Below are positions 57,890 to 64,000 of a stretch of DNA of 64,000 bases, in pieces. The stretch lies in contig JAWMQM010000005.1 in assembly GCA_033283175.1 (NCBI GenBank), forward strand, positions 42,836 to 106,835, read 5' to 3'. The first letter of the stretch is position 1; the number at the start of each line of letters is the position of its first letter. Below the pieces are notes generated by a model, which worked only from the letters and a program-made list of their open reading frames with translations, was not told the origin of the DNA and ran no database searches. This DNA is from Pseudomaricurvus sp033283175 (GTDB lineage Bacteria > Pseudomonadota > Gammaproteobacteria > Pseudomonadales > Cellvibrionaceae). Both the position numbers and the translations under genes were made by a program.

Positions 57890-58630
57890 ATGAGCTCAGT
57901 AAAAGGCAGCAAGCAGTACAGTCTCAAGGTGGTGAAATACCGGCCATGGGTGCGGGTTACCGTCATTGCCATTCTGACCCTGTTGGTGGCTGCGGCCATC
58001 GCCGGCGCTTTTGGTGGCGGCATGTTTCTGGGCCAGTCGTTGCAGGAGGAGGCCACCGCTGAGCGCGACCGCCTGCGGGTGGAGTTGCGTGAGAGTCAGG
58101 CCGAAGTGGATGACCTGCGGCAGGAGGTGGCCAACCTGAAACTGGGTTCCACTGTCGACCGGCAGGCCAGCGAAGGGGTACGGGAGGAGGTTATCGCGCT
58201 GAAGAGCGAGATCGCTGCCCTGCAGGAGGATATCAGTTTCTATCGCGGGCTGATGGCGCCCAGCGGTAATCAGCGGGGCCTGACCATTGGCTCCGTCAAC
58301 GTGATTTCCACCGGGGCCCCCCGGCAGTTTGAGTATAAGGTGGTGGTACAACAGCTGGCTACGCGTCACGTCCTGTTGAAAGGCAGCCTGCGCTTCTCCA
58401 TTGTCGGGCGTCAGGGTGAGCGGTTGGTCACGCTTCCATTGAAAGATGTGTCAGACAATGTCGACTCAGAAGAGATTCGACTACGGTTTAAGTACTTTCA
58501 GACCATCGAAGGGCGCCTGGTGCTGCCGGGTAACTTCGAACCTGAAAGAATTGAGTTGGTTGCCAGCTCCACCGGCGCAGACGCGGTGGTGGTTGAGAAG
58601 AAATTTGGCTGGCTGGTGCAGGAGAGTTAA
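57890..58630 (+). CDS. Coiled-coil inner-membrane protein (DUF6776-like)
   Basis: A 246-residue protein: short basic N-terminus, one membrane segment (VTVIAILTLLVAAAIAGAFG, about 21-44), a periplasmic coiled coil at about 52-120 (ERDRLRVELRESQAEVDDLR) and a C-terminal beta domain with FEYKVVVQQLATRHVLLKGS. The family sits between argC and the bactofilin gene in many gammaproteobacteria. Function unknown; by position it may anchor the bactofilin polymer to the membrane. The bactofilin gene starts 6 bases after its stop codon, so they are cotranscribed. Confidence 0.85.
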   Translation: MSSVKGSKQYSLKVVKYRPWVRVTVIAILTLLVAAAIAGAFGGGMFLGQSLQEEATAERDRLRVELRESQAEVDDLRQEVANLKLGSTVDRQASEGVREEVIALKSEIAALQEDISFYRGLMAPSGNQRGLTIGSVNVISTGAPRQFEYKVVVQQLATRHVLLKGSLRFSIVGRQGERLVTLPLKDVSDNVDSEEIRLRFKYFQTIEGRLVLPGNFEPERIELVASSTGADAVVVEKKFGWLVQES

Positions 58631-58635
58631 GTCAC

Positions 58636-59082
58636 GTGTTTGGCAAAAAAGAGAAATCCACCGCATACGCGGCGGGCGGTACAACGCTGATTTCCGGAAC
58701 TACCGAGCTGGTGGGTGATATCCACTTCAAGGGCAATCTGGAAATTGAGGGGCGTGTACGAGGTAACATCTACGCCGAAGAGGGCTCCGATGCCCGGGTT
58801 CGGGTGATGGAGAATGGCATGGTGGAGGGTGATATCAATGCCCCCACTATTGTGATCAACGGTTCGGTACGGGGTGATGTGCACTCCTCCAAGCATGTCG
58901 AGTTGGCTGCCAAAGCCATCGTCGAGGGTGATGTTCACTACAGCATGATCGAGATGGTCAAGGGTGCCCAGGTGAATGGCAGTCTGGTATTCAGCGACGC
59001 CACCCAGCGCAAGGCCCTGCCGAAGCCTGAAACCCCTTCCGTCAGTGATGACAGCAACGTCAGCGCCATTGGCAATACTTGA
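58636..59082 (+). CDS. Bactofilin (polymer-forming cytoskeletal protein)
   Basis: A 148-residue protein with the bactofilin right-handed beta-helix: repeating six-residue turns such as TTLISGTTELVGDIHFKGNL, GRVRGNIYAEEG and VINGSVRGDVHSSKHVEL. Bactofilins form non-polar filaments that localise cell-wall enzymes and shape the cell. The GTG at 58636 uses GGAGAG at the end of the preceding gene. An M23 peptidase gene lies in the same neighbourhood (60730), a known functional association of bactofilins. The termini are short and unstructured as expected. Confidence 0.95.
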   Translation: MFGKKEKSTAYAAGGTTLISGTTELVGDIHFKGNLEIEGRVRGNIYAEEGSDARVRVMENGMVEGDINAPTIVINGSVRGDVHSSKHVELAAKAIVEGDVHYSMIEMVKGAQVNGSLVFSDATQRKALPKPETPSVSDDSNVSAIGNT

Positions 59083-59188
59083 CTAAAATAGTGGGATAAA
59101 GGGATAATGCCGTCCAGCTGCAGGGCTTCCTGTTGACAGGGTCTCCTGTTGAGAATGGCCTGCAGCGGTTGTAGCCACGGGAGCGAGC

Positions 59189-59542
59189 ATGAGTACCGCA
59201 GAGATTTTTACCCCACAAGCCGTCCTGGTCACCGATAACGCGGTGGCCAAAGTGAAATCCCTGATTGAGGAAGAGGCCAACGAAGAGCTGAAGTTGCGGG
59301 TGTTTGTCACCGGCGGCGGCTGTTCCGGTTTTCAGTATGGCTTCACCTTTGACGAGCTGGTGGCCGATGACGACGCGGTGATCGAGAACGGTGGTATTAC
59401 CGTGCTGGTGGATGCCATGAGCTATCCCTACATCGCCGGTTCCGAGGTGGATTACCAGGAGGGGCTGCAGGGCTCGCGCTTTGTGATCCAGAACCCCAAC
59501 GCCAGCTCTACCTGCGGTTGCGGGGCCTCTTTTGCCGTCTGA
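59189..59542 (+). CDS. erpA: Iron-sulfur cluster insertion protein ErpA
   Basis: A 117-residue A-type carrier. The three conserved cysteines are visible: one in GGGCSGFQYGF and the pair in TCGCGASF at the C-terminus. It hands Fe-S clusters to target apoproteins such as IspG/IspH. The start MSTAEIFTPQAVLVTD at 59189 is normal. It lies downstream of the bactofilin gene, convergent with anmK, matching the Pseudomonas order. Confidence 0.96.
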   Translation: MSTAEIFTPQAVLVTDNAVAKVKSLIEEEANEELKLRVFVTGGGCSGFQYGFTFDELVADDDAVIENGGITVLVDAMSYPYIAGSEVDYQEGLQGSRFVIQNPNASSTCGCGASFAV

Positions 59543-59632
59543 TTGAGACGGACTTTCCTTGAATTCTCTTTCCGCCTGCCCTGTGTGGGCGGGCTTCCCA
59601 ATATACCGAAGCAGATTCCCGGCGGGGTCACG

Positions 59633-60733
59633 TCAGGCGGGGTAAATAGCCCCGAGAATGCGGCTGCCACTGGCGCCGGTTACTGACGGCAGGTTGCCGG
59701 GCAGCCGGTTGAGGGTCTGGTGAGCCAGCCAGGCAAAGGCTGCGCCTTCCACCTGTTGAGGGGCTATGCCCAGCTCTGCGGTGGAGCGGCAAGGCTTGCC
59801 GGACAGTTGCCGCAGTCGTTCCATCAGTGCAAGGTTGCAGGCGCCACCGCCGCAGATATAGAGCGCGTCATAGTCTGTCGTCGAGGCTTCAATGGCCTGC
59901 AGTAGGGACCGGCTGGTCAGCTCCATCAGGCTGGCCTGCACATTCTCCGCTGGCACGTTTGCGTGATCCTGCAGTGTTTGCTCCAGCCAGGGCCGGTCAA
60001 AATCTTCCCGCCCGGTGCTTTTGGGGAAGGGCGCGGAAAAAAACGGATGTCGCAGCCACTGCTCCAGTAATGCCTCGTTTACCGTCCCGCTGGCAGCCCA
60101 GCGCCCATCCTCATCGTAGTTGCGTCCCAGGTGCAGGCTGGCCCAGGCGTCCATCAGGGCATTGCCCGGACCGCTGTCGAAGCCGGTAACCAGATCGCCG
60201 TGAGTGAGGTCGGTAATATTGGCCATGCCGCCGATATTGGCGACAACGCGTTTCTCTGTGTCCGAGTGAAACGCGGCCCGGTGAAAGGCGGGAGCCAGTG
60301 GTGCTCCTTGCCCACCTGCGGCCATATCGCGGCGCCGGAAGTCAGCGACCACGGTAATGGCGCTGCGTTCGGCGATGATGTTGGGGTCACCAATCTGCAG
60401 GGTAAAGGGGGATCTGTAGCCCGGGCGGTGGCGCACGGTCTGGCCGTGGCTGCCGATGGCAGCGATGTCTCTGGCGGAGAGTCCGTGCCGGGCGAGCAGT
60501 TGCTGCACGGCGCCGGCGAAGGCTTCGCCCAGCTGCCGGTCGAGCTCACCCAGGCGGTCGATTTCGTTGTCGCCCGGCTGGCACAGGTTCAGGATCTGCT
60601 GTCGAACGTCTTGGTCGTAGGGCAGCTCCAGATGCGCCTTGGTGTGAATGCCGGTTTTATCAATACTGATCAGTGTGGCATCAATACCATCGGCGCTGGT
60701 GCCTGACATCAGGCCGATGTAGTAGTGGCTCAT
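59633..60733 (-). CDS. anmK: Anhydro-N-acetylmuramic acid kinase
   Basis: A 366-residue enzyme that opens and phosphorylates 1,6-anhydro-MurNAc released during cell-wall turnover, giving MurNAc-6-phosphate. Seen: IGLMSGTSADGIDATLIS, the ATPase loop GSHGQTVRHRPG, ANIGGMANITDL, the GFDSGPGNALMDAW catalytic region and ICGGGACNLALMERL. Its ATG overlaps the end of the M23 peptidase gene by 4 bp, so the lytic enzyme and the recycling kinase are coupled. Length is normal for the family. Confidence 0.97.
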   Translation of the reverse strand: MSHYYIGLMSGTSADGIDATLISIDKTGIHTKAHLELPYDQDVRQQILNLCQPGDNEIDRLGELDRQLGEAFAGAVQQLLARHGLSARDIAAIGSHGQTVRHRPGYRSPFTLQIGDPNIIAERSAITVVADFRRRDMAAGGQGAPLAPAFHRAAFHSDTEKRVVANIGGMANITDLTHGDLVTGFDSGPGNALMDAWASLHLGRNYDEDGRWAASGTVNEALLEQWLRHPFFSAPFPKSTGREDFDRPWLEQTLQDHANVPAENVQASLMELTSRSLLQAIEASTTDYDALYICGGGACNLALMERLRQLSGKPCRSTAELGIAPQQVEGAAFAWLAHQTLNRLPGNLPSVTGASGSRILGAIYPA

Positions 60734-62106
60734 GGTGTGGTGCGCCCGCTGCCGGCCAGCAGGGTCTGCTCGCGGTGTTGATCCAGTGACGCCAGGATGG
60801 GCTGGGTCTGGTTGCGGAAGTAGTCCATCTCGGATTCCGGAACCGGCTGCGCCTTGGGCAGTTTGTCGAGGATGGTGCGCGGGTTGCGGTGCACGCCGTT
60901 AAGCAGGAACTCGTAGTGCAGGTGCGGCGCGGTGGAGTAGCCGGTGGAGCCGACAGTGCCGATCTGCTGGCGCTGTTTGACCCGCTGGCCGTTTTTGACC
61001 GTGCGCTTGTGCAGGTGCAGGTACTTGGTCTGAATGTTGTTGCCATGCTGGATGACCACATAGTTGCCGTTGGCCTTGGTAAAGGAGGAGGCAATGACCT
61101 TGCCGTCACCGGCAGCCCATACCGGTGTACCCCGGGAGGCGGCGTAGTCGGTACCGCGGTGGGGTTTAACGGTCTTGAATACCGGGTGCAGCCGTTTCGG
61201 GTTGAAATTGGAGCTGATGCGGCGGAAGTCCAGCGGCGCGCGCAGGAACGCCTTGCGCATGCTTTTGCCGTCCGGGGTGAAATAGTGTACCTGGCCCCGG
61301 GGATCCTCATAGCGCACGGCGCGGAAGCGGTGATTCTGGTTGATAAACTCGGCCGCCAGCACGGCGCCGTTGCCAATCTTCTCACCATCCAGGAACTGCT
61401 CTTCATAGAGCACCATAAACTGGTCGCCCTTGCGGATATCGAGGCCAAAATCGATATCCCAGCCAAAGATGTTGGCCAGTTCCATGATCAGGTCCGCGTC
61501 CATCCCCTCCCGCTGGCCGGCCAGGAAAAGGGAGTCCTCAATGCTGGCCTGGCGATAGGCGCGGTGGACGTCAGGCTGACGGACTTTGGTTTCGTGGTCG
61601 AAGTGGGTGGCATCGGTGCGGGTAAACAGCTCGCTCTCCAGCCGGTTGCGTCGATACTGCAACCCCTGCAGTTGTCCATCGGCGATATGGAATTGCAGCT
61701 CGTGTCCGGGGTGGATGCGCTTGAGGATGGAAGATTCCGGATTGCCGGACATGAACTCCCACAGGGCGCGGTCGCTGAGCCCGGCGCGCTGGAAGATCAG
61801 CGACAGGCTGTCGCCGCTGCGCACCTCCTCCTTGTGCCAGCTAATGGGGGGCACGATATCCTCGGTCACTGGTTCAACGGGCTTGTCCAGCAGTTCTTGC
61901 AGTCCGGGCTTGAGGGAAGAGGGCTTGAGATTCAGCGTCAGCTTTTCCTGATGCCGTTTGGTCACTGGTGGCCCGCTGGGAATCAGCATCATGGTAATGC
62001 CGAGACAGGCCAGCAGCGCAATGGCGATGCGCAGGTGGCGGCGGGGAAAACTGCGTATCAGCAGCGTGCTTTTTTTGGGCGGTTGAGGCTTTTTATTGGG
62101 TGTCAT
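60730..62106 (-). CDS. M23-family peptidoglycan endopeptidase (OapA/LysM-like N-terminus)
   Basis: A 458-residue inner-membrane-anchored zinc metallopeptidase. Short cytoplasmic start, membrane segment (RIAIALLACLGITMMLI, about 27-44), an OapA/LysM-like region (EEVRSGDSLSLIFQRAGLSD), then the M23 lasso domain with the ligands HRGTDYAA (H-x-x-x-D) and HLHYEF, plus GDGKVIASSFTKANGNYVVI. It is the MepM/YebA type, which cuts cross-links to let the wall expand. It directly precedes anmK with a 4-bp overlap and lies near the bactofilin gene. It is divergent from tyrS. Confidence 0.95.
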   Translation of the reverse strand: MTPNKKPQPPKKSTLLIRSFPRRHLRIAIALLACLGITMMLIPSGPPVTKRHQEKLTLNLKPSSLKPGLQELLDKPVEPVTEDIVPPISWHKEEVRSGDSLSLIFQRAGLSDRALWEFMSGNPESSILKRIHPGHELQFHIADGQLQGLQYRRNRLESELFTRTDATHFDHETKVRQPDVHRAYRQASIEDSLFLAGQREGMDADLIMELANIFGWDIDFGLDIRKGDQFMVLYEEQFLDGEKIGNGAVLAAEFINQNHRFRAVRYEDPRGQVHYFTPDGKSMRKAFLRAPLDFRRISSNFNPKRLHPVFKTVKPHRGTDYAASRGTPVWAAGDGKVIASSFTKANGNYVVIQHGNNIQTKYLHLHKRTVKNGQRVKQRQQIGTVGSTGYSTAPHLHYEFLLNGVHRNPRTILDKLPKAQPVPESEMDYFRNQTQPILASLDQHREQTLLAGSGRTTP

Positions 62107-62314
62107 ACAGCTGCTGGTTCCGGCACTCGCGAAGACCTGTGGTGTTATCGGGAACGCTTGGAGGGTTTATAACAGAAATGATTCCCTAAAAATACCGCTG
62201 TCGCGGTTTGCAGGGCGCTCCTTCGCGCTTGTTTTTGATGGGGGATTCGGTATTGTGCGCGTTTATTTTTCAGCCGAGCCCCCTGCGGGGCCTGATTCTA
62301 CAGGATAGAGAGCT

Positions 62315-63625
62315 ATGACCGCAGCAACCAGCAGTCTTATCGAAGAGTTGCGGGCCCGGGGCCTGATTGCGCAAATGACTTCCGAAGAGGAGCTGAATGC
62401 TCATCTGAGTGAAGGGCCGCGCGTCCTCTATTGTGGTTTCGATCCTACCGCCGACAGCCTGCATCTGGGGCATCTGGTGCCCCTGCTGGTATTGAAGCGC
62501 TGCCAGGATGCGGGACACCACCCGATCGCCCTGGTGGGTGGGGCCACCGGCCTGATTGGCGACCCGAGCTTTAAAGCGGCAGAGCGCCAGCTGAATACTC
62601 CGGACGTGGTGGCGGGCTGGGCGGACAAGATTCGCGGCCAGGTCAGCCAGTTCATTAAATTTGAGGGGGTGGATAATCCGGCCCGCGTGGTGAACAACCT
62701 CGAGTGGATCGGCTCCATGAATGTGCTGGATTTCCTGCGTGATGTGGGCAAGCACTTCTCCGTGAACAACATGATCAACAAAGAGTCCGTGCAGCAGCGC
62801 CTGCAGCGGGAGGGGGCGGGCATCTCCTTTACCGAGTTCTCCTACGCGCTGCTGCAGGGGCTGGACTTTGCCGAACTCAATCGGCGTTACGGCTGCACCC
62901 TGCAGGTGGGTGGCAGTGATCAGTGGGGCAATATTGTTGGCGGTATCGATCTGTCACGGCGCCAGAACCAGGCCCAGGCTTTCGGTCTGACCGTGCCGCT
63001 GGTCACCAAGGCTGACGGTACCAAATTTGGCAAGACTGAATCCGGCGCCGTGTGGCTGGACCCGGCCAAGACCTCGCCTTACAGCTTCTATCAGTTCTGG
63101 CTCAACACTGCGGATGCGGATGTCTACAAGTTCCTGCGCTATTTTACCTTCCTGCCGGTTGCCGATATTGAATCGATTGAGGCCGCCGATGCCGCTGCTG
63201 AGGGGCGCCCGCAGGCGCAGTCCATTCTTGCCCGTGAGGCGACTCTCATGGTCCATGGGGCAGAGGGGCTGGCGGCGGCAGAGCGCATCACCGAGGCTAT
63301 GTTCAGTGGTTCGCTGCAGGACCTCAGTGAGTCGGATCTGGCGCAGTTGGCGCTGGACGGCCTGCCCAGCAGCGAGTTGCCCGCCGATTTTGCCGAAAAG
63401 CCATTGACCACCCTGTTGGCGGATGCAGGTATGGTCAAGGCGGCACGGGAAGCCAAGGATGCCCTGACCCGCAATGCAGTCCTTATTAATGGCGAGGCGC
63501 GGGGGATGGCTGACAATATGGAAGCTGCCCGTTGCTTTGCACCGGGAGCTGCGCTCTACGGTCGCTATTTCCTGGTCAAGCTGGGCAAGAAAAAGAACCA
63601 CCTTTTTGTCTTGTCTGCTCGGTAA
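62315..63625 (+). CDS. tyrS: Tyrosyl-tRNA synthetase
   Basis: A 436-residue class I synthetase. Seen: CGFDPTADSLHLGHLVPLLV with the HxGH motif, GGATGLIGDPSFK, LQGLDFAELNRRYGCTLQVG, GGSDQWGNIVGGIDL, and the KMSKS equivalent KFGKTESG near residue 238. The C-terminal S4-like RNA-binding domain (LTRNAVLINGEARGM) ends LGKKKNHLFVLSAR. Divergent from the M23 peptidase gene and followed only by the rRNA operon promoter region, as in Pseudomonas where tyrS precedes a 16S gene. Confidence 0.98.
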   Translation: MTAATSSLIEELRARGLIAQMTSEEELNAHLSEGPRVLYCGFDPTADSLHLGHLVPLLVLKRCQDAGHHPIALVGGATGLIGDPSFKAAERQLNTPDVVAGWADKIRGQVSQFIKFEGVDNPARVVNNLEWIGSMNVLDFLRDVGKHFSVNNMINKESVQQRLQREGAGISFTEFSYALLQGLDFAELNRRYGCTLQVGGSDQWGNIVGGIDLSRRQNQAQAFGLTVPLVTKADGTKFGKTESGAVWLDPAKTSPYSFYQFWLNTADADVYKFLRYFTFLPVADIESIEAADAAAEGRPQAQSILAREATLMVHGAEGLAAAERITEAMFSGSLQDLSESDLAQLALDGLPSSELPADFAEKPLTTLLADAGMVKAAREAKDALTRNAVLINGEARGMADNMEAARCFAPGAALYGRYFLVKLGKKKNHLFVLSAR

Positions 63626-63691
63626 TAGTTGAGGTTTGCGGGCGTTGGCGCAGGCGCCTGCAAAATTTTGTAAAAAGTTTACAAAAGCCTC

Positions 63692-63719
63692 TTGCGCAGT
63701 CCGAATGGCTGCGTATAAT
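63692..63719 (+). promoter_or_regulatory. rRNA operon promoter P1
   Basis: TTGCGC at 63692 and TATAAT at 63714 are 16 bp apart, preceded by an A/T-rich UP-element-like stretch (63661-63690) and followed by a GCGCGCC discriminator, the form of stringently controlled rRNA promoters. Confidence 0.85.
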
Positions 63720-63860
63720 GCGCGCCTCCTGAGACGGCCAAGACGGTGTTTCAGGCGGTTGGCAAAAGCGGTTTCTGGTTGTGTTTTGATCGGTCTGAAG
63801 CGCTTTTTGGCACTGGCTCAAAACTGAGCCAAGTCATTAAAAAATAATGACAAAAAGTGC

Positions 63861-63888
63861 TTGCCAAACCGGATGGAGAGTGTAGAAT
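63861..63888 (+). promoter_or_regulatory. rRNA operon promoter P2
   Basis: TTGCCA at 63861 and TAGAAT at 63883, again 16 bp apart, with an A/T-rich upstream stretch and a GCGCCTCC discriminator almost the same as that of P1, 169 bp downstream of it. Confidence 0.85.
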
Positions 63889-63947
63889 GCGCCTCCTCGC
63901 TTCGAGAGACACTCCGAAGCAAAAAGCTGAACTCCAGAGCGAGCAGC

Positions 63948-63960
63948 TGTTATTTAACAA
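63948..63960 (+). promoter_or_regulatory. boxA-like antitermination site of the rRNA leader
   Basis: TGTTATTTAACAA matches the E. coli rRNA boxA TGCTCTTTAACAA at 11 of 13 positions. It is followed by AATCAAGCAATGCGTGTGGG, which resembles the E. coli 16S leader after boxA (CAGACAATCTGTGTGGGCAC). The mature 16S start would lie shortly beyond the window edge. Confidence 0.85.
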
Positions 63961-64000
63961 GTTAATCAAGCAATGCGTGTGGGCGCTTGCGAAATGGTAA

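Larger units (their letters stand above)
63626..64000 (+). other. 375-bp rRNA operon promoter and leader region
   Basis: No protein gene is supported. The region runs from the tyrS stop to the window edge and consists of P1 (63692), P2 (63861), their A/T-rich upstream stretches and the boxA-containing leader. The rRNA genes themselves are outside the window. Confidence 0.85.

Overview
The window reads as a chromosomal segment of a free-living, probably marine gammaproteobacterium. The gene order rpsU-yqeY-dnaG-rpoD next to tsaD-folB, the order argC, bactofilin, erpA, anmK, M23 peptidase, tyrS and then an rRNA leader, and the aroQ-accB-accC operon are all gammaproteobacterial. Two large TonB-dependent receptors, several c-di-GMP-type proteins and a proteobacterial dedicated sortase locus fit a Cellvibrionales-like marine bacterium (Halieaceae/Spongiibacteraceae type). 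That placement is an inference from gene content, not a taxonomic assignment.

Layout. Positions 1-7277 are accessory: a truncated TetR regulator at the left edge, a SnoaL-like protein, a second TetR regulator, a large TonB-dependent receptor, a small membrane protein and two hypothetical genes. This block ends at the 3' end of a tRNA gene with anticodon CAT, beside a second degenerate copy of the tRNA 3' end. That is the usual layout of an island edge. Positions 7278-16639 are core: tRNA, rpoD, dnaG, yqeY and rpsU on the minus strand, tsaD and folB on the plus strand, then a DksA-type zinc-finger protein, an Hsp20 chaperone and the ABC-F factor ettA. Positions 16870-28393 are mixed: a degenerate PAS-GGDEF-EAL protein, a CoA-acylating aldehyde dehydrogenase, a second TonB-dependent receptor, a haem-motif DUF3365 protein, a DMT transporter, an alanine-rich lipoprotein, a 58-residue membrane protein, a metallo-beta-lactamase-fold hydrolase and an acyl-CoA synthetase.

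Positions 28607-34373 hold the most distinctive system. A VIT/VWA surface protein ends in an LPKTAT sorting signal and its dedicated sortase overlaps its 3' end. Both are divergent from a response regulator/histidine kinase pair whose genes overlap by 4 bp. A 10-bp-phased direct repeat lies in the divergent promoter region. The kinase carries a large extracytoplasmic region that resembles a family 9 carbohydrate-binding fold. Just downstream lies a nested structure of perfect inverted repeats built from REP-like units.

Positions 34739-46059 carry a nitrobindin-like protein, accC-accB-aroQ, dsbD, a lipoprotein, a LapD-like degenerate GGDEF/EAL receptor, a DUF2333 protein, a hypothetical lipocalin-like protein and a PfkB-family kinase. 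Positions 46149-56584 carry PBP1b with an overlapping lipoprotein gene, a DUF1631-PilZ pair, hemL, a ThiD-like protein lacking the family cysteine, hemJ and a CLC chloride channel with a CBS region. Positions 56818-63625 carry argC, a coiled-coil membrane protein, a bactofilin, erpA, anmK, an M23 peptidase and tyrS. Positions 63626-64000 contain two strong promoters and a boxA-like antiterminator, the leader of an rRNA operon whose 16S gene would begin just outside the window.

Themes: surface and envelope biology (sortase system, PBP1b, DsbD, bactofilin/M23/AnmK), degenerate c-di-GMP receptors, and haem, iron-sulfur and outer-membrane uptake functions. No CRISPR array, insertion sequence or intact integrase was seen.
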